Source of the DNA: Lachnospiraceae bacterium
GTDB taxonomy: Bacteria; Bacillota; Clostridia; Lachnospirales; Lachnospiraceae
Assembly: GCA_910574715.1 (NCBI GenBank)
Contig: CAJTCH010000012.1
Location: 1 to 64,000, forward strand
Direction: 5' to 3'
DNA: 64,000 nt
Part shown: positions 41,926 to 52,192 of the stretch, piece after piece
Layout of the letters: every line of letters starts with the position of its first letter
Numbering within the stretch: position 1 is the first letter of the stretch
Made by a program: the position numbers and the translations under genes
Notes under the pieces: generated by a model
What the model was told of the DNA's origin: nothing
The model's database searches: none
Seen by the model: only the letters and a program-made list of their open reading frames with translations

Positions 41926-43003
41926 ATGGGTTATTATGAGAAATTATTAAATCTTGAGAGAGTTAGAAGTTCAATGTTAGATGAAAAGTCAAGAATTCTA
42001 TTTGATGCGAAAATCGATTACATGATTACAAGAAATGTTCAACAATTTTATGATGTAATTGATACATTAGAAGATACTTGGTATTGCCAGGAATTGAATG
42101 AAGTTTTGGAAAAAGTAGATGTTAAGGGAATTATAATTTTTGGAAGTGGTTATGGCGGCAAACGAACCAGAAAAATATTAGAACAGTGTAATTATGTGAC
42201 TTCATATTTTTGTGACAGTGATAGTGACAAGATTGGAGGTAATGTAGAGGGGTTAGATGTTATTTCTGTTGATGAACTAACAGAGAAATATAATGACTAT
42301 TTAATTGTGTTAGGTTCCGAAAAGTATGCAGAAGAAATGTATGATTCTCTGCTGGAAAGAAAGTTTCCGATAGAGAAAATTTTGTATCCTAAATACGGAT
42401 TGATAGTAGCACAATGTGGAAATCAGTATTTTGATATGTTTTTGCCAGAAGATGAAGAAGTATTTGTTGATGGGGGGGTATAATGGAGATACTTTGTTTG
42501 ATTTCGTTGCTTGGTCAGGCGGAAAATATAAAAAGGTGTATGTATTTGAACCAATGTCTGATATGTTCCAAACAATAAAAAAGAATGTAATAAAAAAGCA
42601 TTTTATAGATGTTGAATTATATAATAATGCTTTATGGAATAAAAAAGAGGATTTACTTTTTACGGAAGCTAAAGCTGGTTCTTATGTTACTGAAAAAGGG
42701 AAATCTATTGTCAAAGGTATAAGTCTTGATGAGATAGTCAAAGACGAGAAGGTTACCTATATCAAGATGGATATAGAGGGAAGCGAACTAAATGCTTTAA
42801 AAGGAGCAGAAAATACAATTAGAAATAGTAAACCAAGATTGGCTATTTGTATTTATCATAAGCCAGAAGATATTTTGGAACTGCCATTGTATATTTTGGG
42901 GTTAGTGCCAGAGTATAAGTTTTATATCAGACATTATTGCTCGTGTATATGGGAGACTGTATTGTATGCAGAAATTTCAAAACGACAGGATATAGAGAAA
43001 TGA
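41926..43003 (+). pseudogene. FkbM-family methyltransferase (3), frameshifted at a poly-G run
   Basis: The first frame (41926-42481) has the shared Rossmann-like domain (KGIIIFGSGYGGKRTRKIL, about residues 67-150) and ends VFVDGGV at a stop just after seven Gs (42472-42478). The second frame carries on from there with YNGDTLFDFVAWSGG, VYVFEPMSDMF and YIKMDIEGSELNALKGA to 43003. Adding two Gs or removing one would restore an FkbM protein of about 359 residues with the SAM-binding glycines at the junction. It is either an off phase, a decayed gene or a homopolymer reading error. Confidence 0.75.
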
Positions 43004-43113
43004 TGATTATGGAACAATATAATATTTTAGCTGATATTATGATTTTTTGAAAGAACCGGATTTTAAAGAATACTAAGGATTTGAAAAGTGCCAATAATCT
43101 AAGGGGAAAAAAT

Positions 43114-44379
43114 ATGGATGATATTTTACTATCAATTTGGTGTATTACATATAATCATGAGTTATATATCAGAGATGCGATTGAAGGTTTTTTGTCACAG
43201 AGAACAAATTTTAAATATGAAATTATTATCCATGACGATGCATCTACTGACAGAACAGCGGATATTATTAGAGAGTATGAACAGAAATATCCAAACTTGA
43301 TACGTGGTATTTATCAAACAGAAAATCAGTTTGCGTGCAATCAACCAAGTGTAGAATGGTTATGGGAGATACAGGCTCATAATTGTAATGGGAAATATAT
43401 TGCCTCTTGTGAAGGAGATGATTATTGGATAGACATGAAGAAGCTTCAGGTGCAAGTAAATTATTTGGAGACACATCCCAAATGCATTATGACAGTTCAT
43501 GATGCGGTTAATGTGGATTGTCAAAATTGGAAGATGTACTCTGGAAGTATATATGAAGAGGATTGTATAGTTTCAGAAAAAGATATTATTGAACAAAAAA
43601 AATATTTGTTTACAGCATCAATGGTATATCGTAGAGAAGTTTTAGGTATGAATGGTTTTTATCTTAAAGTTGGAATTGGAGATTATCCTATTCTACTTTA
43701 TTCTATTATAAATGGTTACGTTTATTATTTTAGCAGGATTATGTCTATATATCGTCAGAATCATGAAGGTTCTTGGTCGAATTCATTTTTACACGAGGAA
43801 AATACAAGATTTACCCATAGTATACGGATGATTAATTTTTTAAAGAATTATAATGTTTATACGGGTAGAAAATATGAGGATTATATAATAAGCAGGATAC
43901 AAAGAAGCGCTATAGATGTTATTAATTTGTGTGCTAAAGAGTCGTTAGAAAATTTCTCAAAAGAGTGTATGGAACATATGAAAAAAATGGAAGCTACATA
44001 TGAATGGGTATCGAAACCATTGCAGAAATTATGGCTACAATTATTTGATGATAAATATATTGATGAAAATATAAAATGTTTTGTTAACAAATATCAAAGA
44101 ACTGTCATTATGGGAGCGGGAGTATATGCTGGGATTTTAGAAAGACAAATGAGTAATCATAATATTTTTTTTGATGGATTTGTTATTTCTGATGGACAAG
44201 AATTAATAAGTAATTATATGGGTAAACCTGTGTGGAAATTAAGTTGTATGCCTTTTGAGTTAAAGGATACTGGAATTATAATAGGAATTAATCCAACTAT
44301 ATGGAATGATATATTGTTTTCATTAAATCAGTGTAAGGCTGAAAATTATTTGTGTCCATTTTTGTTTGATTTTAAGTAA
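43114..44379 (+). CDS. GT2 glycosyltransferase with C-terminal Rossmann-like domain
   Basis: 421 residues. Family 2 transferase: LSIWCITYNHELYIRDAIEG, YEIIIHDDASTDRT, and CEGDDYWID (DxD-type). The C-terminal 90 residues (about 330-421) are the locus's shared Rossmann-like module: VIMGAGVYAGILERQM with VISDGQ. The start is ATG 43114, preceded by GGGGAAA. Likely adds one sugar of the repeat unit. Confidence 0.85.
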   Translation: MDDILLSIWCITYNHELYIRDAIEGFLSQRTNFKYEIIIHDDASTDRTADIIREYEQKYPNLIRGIYQTENQFACNQPSVEWLWEIQAHNCNGKYIASCEGDDYWIDMKKLQVQVNYLETHPKCIMTVHDAVNVDCQNWKMYSGSIYEEDCIVSEKDIIEQKKYLFTASMVYRREVLGMNGFYLKVGIGDYPILLYSIINGYVYYFSRIMSIYRQNHEGSWSNSFLHEENTRFTHSIRMINFLKNYNVYTGRKYEDYIISRIQRSAIDVINLCAKESLENFSKECMEHMKKMEATYEWVSKPLQKLWLQLFDDKYIDENIKCFVNKYQRTVIMGAGVYAGILERQMSNHNIFFDGFVISDGQELISNYMGKPVWKLSCMPFELKDTGIIIGINPTIWNDILFSLNQCKAENYLCPFLFDFK

Positions 44380-44424
44380 ACATTTAATGTCTTAGAAAAA
44401 TAATTTTTAAATGGAGGTAAGAGG

Positions 44425-45558
44425 ATGTATAGTAAAGTAGAACTATATAATGAACCGGAAAAGAAAATGGAACAAATGGTAGAATTGCACTATTCAGAAA
44501 TGACATCATTTCAGCATTCATTTCTTTGCGGACTTATTAAAGAAAAAAAGCCAAGGAAAATAGTAGAGATCGGAGTATCAGCAGGTGGAACTACAGCACT
44601 AATACTTCAATGTTTAAAAATGTTAAATGTAGAAGCGGAGATGTACTCAGTTGATCTAATGAAGAGATGGTATCAAAATGAAAAATATGAAACAGGATTT
44701 GCAGCAAAGAAAATGATAAAAGATTTGAAAGATAAAATTTATCATTCTCTATTAGTGGGGAATTCAATTCCCTTTTTTTTAGAGAAGATTGGAAATAATA
44801 TTGATTTTCTTATTTTAGATACAACGCATACACTGCCAGGAGAATATTTAGATTTCATTGTTAGTCTTCCCTTTTTAAAAGAAGGGTGTGTAGTTGTTAT
44901 GCATGATACAATAGAGAACCACTTGGTTTGTAGAGACACGGAAGTTGCAACTAAACTATTGTTTGATGTTGTAAGAGCTGACGAGAAATATTATATGTGG
45001 GAAGAAAAAATCAATTTAAGTGGATTACCCAATATAGCAGCGTTTAAGGTAGGAAAAGAAACAAAAGAGAATGTAAGAGATATATTTTCAGCTATGACAA
45101 TATCATGGGGATATTTGTTGAAGGATAGGGAAAAAGAAAAATATAGAGAGTTGATACAAAAAAATTATGGCGATGAGTACACGCTACTATTTGATAGAAT
45201 TGAAATTTTGCAAAGAAATACATATTTGCAAAAACAAATATTGGAGCATTATGGTAAGCAAGCCGATTATTTGAAGATGAAATGGAAACGAGAAAAAATC
45301 ATAATACTTTATGGCGCTGGATGTTATTCAGATTTATATTATCAGTGGGCAACGCTAAATAACTTGCGTGTAGATGCTTTAGTAATCTCTGATGGACAGG
45401 AAAAGGTTTCTGAATATGATATAAAGGTGCCGATTTATTTTTTATCAGATTTACCATATAAACAGGAAGAATGTGCTATTGTTCTTGCTATTAGTAAACA
45501 ATATTATCAACTTGTCTTGCAAAATTTGAAAAAAGCGGGATTTGATAATATTTTATAG
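44425..45558 (+). CDS. SAM-dependent methyltransferase (CmcI-like) with C-terminal Rossmann-like domain
   Basis: 377 residues. RKIVEIGVSAGGTTALIL is a SAM-site motif I; IDFLILDTTHTLPGEYLD and VVVMHDTIEN give the CmcI/Methyltransf_24-like core. A helical linker (about 230-285) leads to the shared module (IILYGAGCYSDLYYQW, VISDGQEK). Acceptor unknown. GGAGG is six bases before the ATG. Confidence 0.75.
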   Translation: MYSKVELYNEPEKKMEQMVELHYSEMTSFQHSFLCGLIKEKKPRKIVEIGVSAGGTTALILQCLKMLNVEAEMYSVDLMKRWYQNEKYETGFAAKKMIKDLKDKIYHSLLVGNSIPFFLEKIGNNIDFLILDTTHTLPGEYLDFIVSLPFLKEGCVVVMHDTIENHLVCRDTEVATKLLFDVVRADEKYYMWEEKINLSGLPNIAAFKVGKETKENVRDIFSAMTISWGYLLKDREKEKYRELIQKNYGDEYTLLFDRIEILQRNTYLQKQILEHYGKQADYLKMKWKREKIIILYGAGCYSDLYYQWATLNNLRVDALVISDGQEKVSEYDIKVPIYFLSDLPYKQEECAIVLAISKQYYQLVLQNLKKAGFDNIL

Positions 45559-45598
45559 GTTAAACATTTAAGTAATATTAGAAACGAAAGGATCTGAG

Positions 45599-46873
45599 AT
45601 GAGAATTCCGATTGTTATGGTATCAGATAAAAACTATGTTTTGCAAACCAGAGTTGCTATTTGGACAATGAGAAAAAATAGTGATGAAAAAGTTTTTTTA
45701 GATATTACAATATTTTGTACTCCTCAACTAGATAAGAAATCCCGATATAGATTAAAGGAATTGGAAACAATTTTGACTAATTTAAAAATAAATTTTCATG
45801 AAGTTGATCCTCAGATTTTTATTAATGCCAAGGTATCAGCACATGTTCCTGTAGCTTCATTTTATAGATTATTAATTCCAGAGATTTTCAAACAAGATGA
45901 AAAATGTTTGTTTTTGGATGGGGACATTATTGTAAATGTTGATTTGCAAGAACTATATTTGGAAAATGTAGAGGATGTATATATAGCGGGTGTGAGAGAT
46001 GAGGGATTTCTATGTGATCCAGACGAAGCGTTGAAACATTATAAGATGTATGGGTTTAGATCTTGTAATACTTATGTAAATGCTGGTGTTTTAATATTTA
46101 ATATCGCAAAATTGAGAGAACGACATCTTCACCTGGAATTTTTGAAATGTTTGAAAACTTATTATCCATATATGGATCAGGATATTCTTAATAAGGTGTG
46201 TGATGGACAAGTTAAATTGTTAGCTTCTGAATTTAATTATTTTAACAGAGGCAAAAATATAAAAGTACTTGAAAATAGATGTGAGATAGAAAAAAATTGG
46301 AAAATATTGCATTTCGCAGGAGAGTATAAACCTTGGAATAATCTTAGAATACGATACGCAAAAGAATGGTGGGCATGGGCACAGGAGGCATTGGAGGAAA
46401 ATGAATATAATAAATTATATTTTCAGGTTAAAGAATTAACTGAAAAGAATGATTGGACGTATATATTAAATCGTTGTATACGAGAGAAAAAAATAATCAT
46501 TGTAGGTTATTCGCGTATAGGTGTAGATGTCTTCGTATCTTTAAAAAAATGTAATGTTATGGCAGAAATATTTTTTTGTGATAATTCTAAGAAAAAACGT
46601 GATTTGAGTAATATTGAGATTACTATACATACAGTAGAAGAATTGAAAAGAAAATACCCCCAAGCTCTATGGATTATTACAAGTCAACGTAGTTCTGAGA
46701 TAATAAATTCTCAGTTGATAGAGTTGGGAATTACAGAAGAAAAGATAATAACATATATAAATAAAGAGGGAATTTATTATGATATGTTAGATGATGCTTA
46801 TATAGAATATGAATTGAATCAAATGCGATTAAAAAATGTTGGGAATACAGATAAAATTGGAGAATATCGATGA
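45599..46873 (+). CDS. GT8 glycosyltransferase with C-terminal Rossmann-like domain
   Basis: 424 residues. Family 8 retaining transferase: VPVASFYRLLIPEIF, CLFLDGDIIVNVD (DxD metal site), NAGVLIFNI, YPYMDQDILNKV and LHFAGEYKPW. The C-terminal domain (about 295-385, KIIIVGYSRIGVDVFV) belongs to the shared module. Overlaps the next gene by four bases. Confidence 0.9.
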   Translation: MRIPIVMVSDKNYVLQTRVAIWTMRKNSDEKVFLDITIFCTPQLDKKSRYRLKELETILTNLKINFHEVDPQIFINAKVSAHVPVASFYRLLIPEIFKQDEKCLFLDGDIIVNVDLQELYLENVEDVYIAGVRDEGFLCDPDEALKHYKMYGFRSCNTYVNAGVLIFNIAKLRERHLHLEFLKCLKTYYPYMDQDILNKVCDGQVKLLASEFNYFNRGKNIKVLENRCEIEKNWKILHFAGEYKPWNNLRIRYAKEWWAWAQEALEENEYNKLYFQVKELTEKNDWTYILNRCIREKKIIIVGYSRIGVDVFVSLKKCNVMAEIFFCDNSKKKRDLSNIEITIHTVEELKRKYPQALWIITSQRSSEIINSQLIELGITEEKIITYINKEGIYYDMLDDAYIEYELNQMRLKNVGNTDKIGEYR

Positions 46874-47808
46874 ATATTATTCTTTTTGGAGCGGCAGGAT
46901 TCATAGGGAAAAATTTAGTTCTTAAATTACAAAAAAATGCAGAAGATAATATTATTTTGTTGGATAAATCAAAAAAGTATTTTTCTGATATAGAAGGAAA
47001 TTTAAATAAGAATGTAGTGATAAAAGAAGAAAATCTTGATGAGAATTCAAATTTTGATCGTTTGTTGGATGGGCAGGATATCGTGTATCATTTGCTTAGT
47101 ACTACTGTTCCGATAACATCGAATCAGCAAATACCATTAGAATTAAAAGCAAATGTATTGTTTACAGTAAATATGTTGGAAGCTTGTGTACGTTGTGGTG
47201 TAAAAAAAATAATTTTTTTTTCATCAGGAGGAACAGTGTATGGAACTAGAGCAATATGCCCAGTATCGGAGGAAATGCCGACTTATCCGATATGTTCCTA
47301 TGGATTACAAAAAATAACAATTGAAAAATTGTTGTATTTATATTGGCATATATATAACTTGGATTACAGGATAATTCGTTTATCAAATCCATATGGTCCA
47401 TATCAGAGACCGAATGGTATCTTAGGTGCAGTAACTACATTTACATATAAAGCTATGAAAGGTGAAAAGATTACAGTTTATGGTAATGGTTCTGTAATTA
47501 GAGATTTTATTTATATTGACGACGCAGTTAGAGCTATATCAAATATAGTAGAAGGAGAACAAGAATATCGGATTTTTAATGTTGGATGTGGTTATGGAAC
47601 AAGTATAAAAAAATTATTAGAACTTATTCATTCAATATTAAAAAAGGATTTAAATATTATATTTAAACCGGAGAGAAAAGTCGATGTAGTCGAAAACTTT
47701 CTTGATATTTCAAGGTATGAAGGAGTTTATGGAAAATTAAACCCCATCTCTTTACAAGAAGGGATTCATAGGATGATTGTATTTATTGAGAAGCATTATA
47801 GTATTTAA
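46870..47808 (+). CDS. NAD-dependent epimerase/dehydratase
   Basis: 312 residues, extended SDR: IILFGAAGFIGKNLV, FSSGGTVYG, Tyr/Lys in YGLQK, NPYGPYQRPNG and DFIYIDDAVRAI. Acts on a nucleotide sugar (GalE/RmlB/WcaG group; product not predictable). Co-translated with the GT8 gene. Confidence 0.9.
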   Translation: MNIILFGAAGFIGKNLVLKLQKNAEDNIILLDKSKKYFSDIEGNLNKNVVIKEENLDENSNFDRLLDGQDIVYHLLSTTVPITSNQQIPLELKANVLFTVNMLEACVRCGVKKIIFFSSGGTVYGTRAICPVSEEMPTYPICSYGLQKITIEKLLYLYWHIYNLDYRIIRLSNPYGPYQRPNGILGAVTTFTYKAMKGEKITVYGNGSVIRDFIYIDDAVRAISNIVEGEQEYRIFNVGCGYGTSIKKLLELIHSILKKDLNIIFKPERKVDVVENFLDISRYEGVYGKLNPISLQEGIHRMIVFIEKHYSI

Positions 47809-47873
47809 ACTGTGGAATAAATGTTATAACAAAGAATATTCTTTGTGTGATATGTATGGGGAAAGAAATTTAG

Positions 47874-49076
47874 ATGAAAAAAATATATATTTGGGGTGCA
47901 GGGCACTATATTAGGCAGGTAATAGAAGAGATAGATGATACTAAAGTAATTATATTAGGGATTATCGATAATGATAAAAAGAAACAAGGAATGAAGTTGT
48001 ATGGAATTCCTGTGATATCACCGATGGATATCATAGAGGAAGAGTTTGACCATTTGATTATATCTGTAAAAAGATATGAAATTATTGAGAATGAGTGTAA
48101 AAATTGGGGTATTGATGATTCAAAAATAATATCATATTGGAAGAAATATTATGATAACGATTTGTTTAAAGAACGAGCAAATCGAGTTGAAAATTTACTA
48201 CAAGAGATAAGAGTTCTTGAATATCGTTTAGATAGTGCGCCGTATGAATGGAATGTGGAATTATCCCCAAGAATTCGTGAAGGAACAGACCTTTTGAAAA
48301 AAATTATTAATGATCACAGTAGTCTATGCCGCTTTGGGGATGGAGAGTTTGAGCTGATTCGAGAAAAAGAACGTCCCTGGTTTCAAAAACCTAATGCAGA
48401 ATTAAGTAAGCGATTAAAGGAAGTGTTGATGTCTGAAAATAGTATGATAAATATAGCAATTGCACAAAATTTCACTAAGCTTGAAAAATACAAGGAGAAG
48501 TCAGCAGATATCATTAGAGAATATATGTTTGGAGATACAAGAAAAAATATACTCAGGTTACTTGATAAGAACAGGATATATTACGATACTTACGTTACTA
48601 GACCATATATTATATTCAAAGATAAAAAGAATGCGGATGAAATATTTCCTTTATTTAAGGAAATTTGGAAAGGAAGAGATGTAGTAATTATAGAAGGAGA
48701 ATTTTCAAGGATTGGGGTAGGAAATGATTTAATGGAAGATGCAGAATCAGTTTCGCGTATATTGTGTCCTTCTAAAAATGCTTGGGATAAATATGAAGAT
48801 ATTTTTGACACAATATTGAAAATTGTACCAAAAGGGTCATTAATATGTATTTCTCTAGGACCAAGTGCAACAGTACTTGCGTATGATTTGGCAGGAGAGG
48901 GATATCAGGCCTTAGATATTGGACAGTTGGATAATGAATATGAATGGTATATACGAGATGTTGAAACAAGAGTAGAAATTCCAGGGAAAATGGTTGCAGA
49001 AATTTCATCAGAACAAACGCTTGAAATAGAGAGAGAGACAGAATATTTTGATCAGATTATTGCAAAGATTATTTGA
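47874..49076 (+). CDS. GT-D family glycosyltransferase with N-terminal Rossmann-like domain
   Basis: 400 residues. The first 95 residues are the shared module (KIYIWGAGHYIRQVI, LGIIDNDKKKQG). From about 140 it is a GT-D (DUF1792, SP_1767-like) transferase: LCRFGDGEFELI, WFQKPNAELSKRL, FSRIGVGNDLM, and LGPSATVLAYDLAG. GT-D enzymes elongate glycans on serine-rich repeat proteins or capsules. Confidence 0.85.
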   Translation: MKKIYIWGAGHYIRQVIEEIDDTKVIILGIIDNDKKKQGMKLYGIPVISPMDIIEEEFDHLIISVKRYEIIENECKNWGIDDSKIISYWKKYYDNDLFKERANRVENLLQEIRVLEYRLDSAPYEWNVELSPRIREGTDLLKKIINDHSSLCRFGDGEFELIREKERPWFQKPNAELSKRLKEVLMSENSMINIAIAQNFTKLEKYKEKSADIIREYMFGDTRKNILRLLDKNRIYYDTYVTRPYIIFKDKKNADEIFPLFKEIWKGRDVVIIEGEFSRIGVGNDLMEDAESVSRILCPSKNAWDKYEDIFDTILKIVPKGSLICISLGPSATVLAYDLAGEGYQALDIGQLDNEYEWYIRDVETRVEIPGKMVAEISSEQTLEIERETEYFDQIIAKII

Positions 49077-49087
49077 AAGGAAAACCT

Positions 49088-50191
49088 ATGAAAAGAGTAT
49101 ATTTTTTTGGAACAGGTAATTGTGCGGAAGTGTATGCGGATAAAATCGAAATTACATTAAAGTCTTTAGGCGATTATAAAATTATGGGCTTCCTGGATAA
49201 TGATGTAAATAAAGTCGGAATGTTTTTTGGAAAATATAAAATATATAGACCTGATATTTTGCGAGAATATCCCTGTGATTTAGTATTAGTTTTTTTGATG
49301 AATGCTGGTGATTATGAAATAGTTTATAAGCAATTATCAGAGTTTATACCTTCTAATTTGATTCATGAATATTATTTCCCTTTAAGATTATTGATTCAAA
49401 GAAAATATGAAGGTAGTAATGATAGAGAAATAAGAGAAACGTTAAACTATATTTCCAATAATAAAATATCAATTTATAATCAGTTCATAGATGGGGATGA
49501 TACATACGATGAAGTAAAATGGGATGCCCGAATCGATTTGCCTTATGTTGAATTTGAAACGATTGAGGGTAAAAAGAAACCAATGTATTATCCAAGGAAT
49601 TATATTTTTTCTGAAAAAGATGGATCATTTTATGTATGGAATTTGATAAAAGAGCAAAGTGCAGGTTCGCCTCACCTATATACAAAAAAGAATCATGATA
49701 TATGTGATGGTGATAGGATAGTCGATGTAGGAGTTTGTGAAGGAAATTTTGCTTTGAAGTATATCGATGTTGTATCTCATATTTATTTGTTTGAAATGGA
49801 TCCAGTTTGGCGAGAACCTTTAAAGTATACATTCAAAGAATATGAAAATAAGATAACGTTTATTGATAAAGAAGTTGGTGATAGAGCGTCAAATCTTACA
49901 TGCAGAATAGATGATATAGTATTAAATCATAAAATTAATTTTATAAAAATGGATATAGAAGGGGCAGAAGTATCAGCACTTATAGGTGCGAAACAAACTT
50001 TTTGTAGAAATAATGTAAAGTCTTCAGTATGTTGTTATCATAGGAGTAAAGATGAGGAGAAAATTCGTTCTTTATTAGAAAGCTATGGATATCAAACAGC
50101 AGTTTCGACAGGATATATGCTTTTTTTACATGATAATGAGGTTTGGAGAACCGGAGAATTAAGGCGTGGAATTGTTTATGGAGATAAATGA
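49088..50191 (+). CDS. FkbM-family methyltransferase with N-terminal Rossmann-like domain (4)
   Basis: 367 residues. Shared module at 1-100 (RVYFFGTGNCAEVYADKI). FkbM part: IVDVGVCEGNFAL, YLFEMDPVWREPL and FIKMDIEGAEVSALIGA. AAAGGAAAA before the ATG at 49088; the start is 11 bases past the previous stop. Confidence 0.85.
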   Translation: MKRVYFFGTGNCAEVYADKIEITLKSLGDYKIMGFLDNDVNKVGMFFGKYKIYRPDILREYPCDLVLVFLMNAGDYEIVYKQLSEFIPSNLIHEYYFPLRLLIQRKYEGSNDREIRETLNYISNNKISIYNQFIDGDDTYDEVKWDARIDLPYVEFETIEGKKKPMYYPRNYIFSEKDGSFYVWNLIKEQSAGSPHLYTKKNHDICDGDRIVDVGVCEGNFALKYIDVVSHIYLFEMDPVWREPLKYTFKEYENKITFIDKEVGDRASNLTCRIDDIVLNHKINFIKMDIEGAEVSALIGAKQTFCRNNVKSSVCCYHRSKDEEKIRSLLESYGYQTAVSTGYMLFLHDNEVWRTGELRRGIVYGDK

Positions 50192-50228
50192 GATCATGGC
50201 AGAAGTCGAGATACGAGGAGATATGTAA

Positions 50229-52181
50229 GTGAAGCGATTATGTGTTTATCTTATTTTTGATAAAAAAGGAATTATAGACCAATATATAGAGTATATGCTT
50301 AAAGAACTTAAAAGTTGTGTACATTATATAGTTGTCGTATGCAATATGATGGAGATATTTCGGGGCTCAGATATTTTGACTAAATATGCAGATATAATAT
50401 TTTATCGGGAAAATATTGGTTTTGATGCAGGGGGATTTAAAGAAGCATTATGCTGTTCCCTTGGATGGGAGACCGTTTTACAATATGATGAATTGGTTTT
50501 GGTGAACGATTCTATGTTTGGTCCATTTAAGCCAATGGAGAATATTTTTTTGGAGATGGAAAATAAATCCGTAGATTTTTGGGGATTGGCAAAACATGGA
50601 ACACAGAAGGAGAATGGGGAAATAATATTTGCCGAACATATTCAGACATATTTTCTGGTTATACGTTCTAAGATGCTGCACAGTATTGATTTTAGAGAGT
50701 ATTGGGATAGTTTACCTTATTATTTAGATTTCTGGGAGGTGATTTGTCAGTATGAGACAAAATTTACATCGTATTTTTCTTCTTTAGGATATAAATATGA
50801 TGTTTTGTCGGATATAGATGTGAATAATGATAAAACAAACTATACCAATAATTATTCTCAGTATTTAGCAATATCCTATGAACTGATTAAAAAAAGAAAT
50901 TTTCCATTTTTAAAAAAACAGCAAATAGCTTATAATACGTTGCTAACTCAGACACAAGAGAATTTATTTCAGGCGATTCAGTATATAGATAAGGAAACGA
51001 ACTATGATGTGAACCTTATATGGGATAACATAATCCGAACTTTGAATATGGCAGATTTACAAAGAAGTCTCCATTTGCAGTATATTATCACATCTAAAGA
51101 AGATAAATTAATGAGAAAGAAACATATAGCAATTATAATCTATGCCTCATATAGAGAGGCTGCAGAGTATATTAAAGAATATCTGGCAGAATTAAATCAG
51201 GATTCAGGTTATTACATTCTGGTAGTTTCAGAAAGCGCGGATATCCTAAAAGCATATCAGGGGCAGGGAATTTGTGGAAGGATTTTGTCTAAAGGTCAGA
51301 ATTATGATTTGACAGAAGTATCAGAATATGATCTTGTATGTGTCTTACATGATACGGATGTAACGTCAGAAGTCAGACCAAGCTGTACCGGGAAATCTTA
51401 TTTTTATTGTATTTGGGAGAATCTTCTTAAATGTGAAAGTCATGTGCAGAAAGTTATGGAGAAGTTTGAAACGGAGGAAAGGTTAGGTTTTCTTGCACCT
51501 CCACAGCCTAATTTTGCGGATTTCTTTGGAGAGTTGTGCAGTGGATGGAATGGGCATTATGGAACTGTCAAAAGAATTACGGAGGAACTGAGGTTAGAAT
51601 GTCCGGTTTCCGAAGAATTGCCGCCATACAGAATAACTTCGGATTTCTGGATCAGAGGTAATGTTTTGAAGCAGCTTAGGAGGCTGAAAGCAGAAGATTA
51701 CCGGTATACGTCATATCTCTGGAGTTATTTGGCACAGGATATGGGATACTATTCCGGAATTGTAGAAAGTACGGATTATGCAGCTATGAATGAAGTAAAT
51801 TTATCATATTATTTAAAAGAGATTGCAGCTTGGGTAAGGAATGGATATGGTGAGTTTCGAGGATTCCGGGAGATGAAAGAGAAGATACTGTCAGGGGCGT
51901 TGAAGACATTTTGCAGTAAATATTCCCGGATATTCATTTATGGTGCGGGAGATTATGCAGGGAAATATAAAGATATGCTGTTAAATGTTGAAGCGTGTAT
52001 AGTATCGGACGGACAGAAGAAGCCGGATTATTTTAAAGGTATTCCTGTAAAGTATTTGTCAGAGATCAAAGAACCAAAACAATGCGGAGTGGTTTTGTGT
52101 CTCAGCAAAAAAAATCAGGAACAGGTGTTGCCGATCATAAAAAATTATGGGATACAGAACTGCTTTTGCATACCGGAATAG
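50229..52181 (+). CDS. RgpF-like rhamnan synthesis protein (1)
   Basis: 650 residues, apparently two RgpF-type halves (about 1-290 and 298-560) and a C-terminal shared Rossmann-like module (IFIYGAGDYAGKYKDML, CIVSDGQ). RgpF hallmarks: RENIGFDAGGFKEAL and LVLVNDSMFGPFKPM. RgpF-type proteins help build rhamnose-glucose wall polysaccharides. GTG start with GAGGAG eight bases ahead. Confidence 0.85.
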   Translation: MKRLCVYLIFDKKGIIDQYIEYMLKELKSCVHYIVVVCNMMEIFRGSDILTKYADIIFYRENIGFDAGGFKEALCCSLGWETVLQYDELVLVNDSMFGPFKPMENIFLEMENKSVDFWGLAKHGTQKENGEIIFAEHIQTYFLVIRSKMLHSIDFREYWDSLPYYLDFWEVICQYETKFTSYFSSLGYKYDVLSDIDVNNDKTNYTNNYSQYLAISYELIKKRNFPFLKKQQIAYNTLLTQTQENLFQAIQYIDKETNYDVNLIWDNIIRTLNMADLQRSLHLQYIITSKEDKLMRKKHIAIIIYASYREAAEYIKEYLAELNQDSGYYILVVSESADILKAYQGQGICGRILSKGQNYDLTEVSEYDLVCVLHDTDVTSEVRPSCTGKSYFYCIWENLLKCESHVQKVMEKFETEERLGFLAPPQPNFADFFGELCSGWNGHYGTVKRITEELRLECPVSEELPPYRITSDFWIRGNVLKQLRRLKAEDYRYTSYLWSYLAQDMGYYSGIVESTDYAAMNEVNLSYYLKEIAAWVRNGYGEFRGFREMKEKILSGALKTFCSKYSRIFIYGAGDYAGKYKDMLLNVEACIVSDGQKKPDYFKGIPVKYLSEIKEPKQCGVVLCLSKKNQEQVLPIIKNYGIQNCFCIPE

Positions 52182-52192
52182 GAGATATATAG

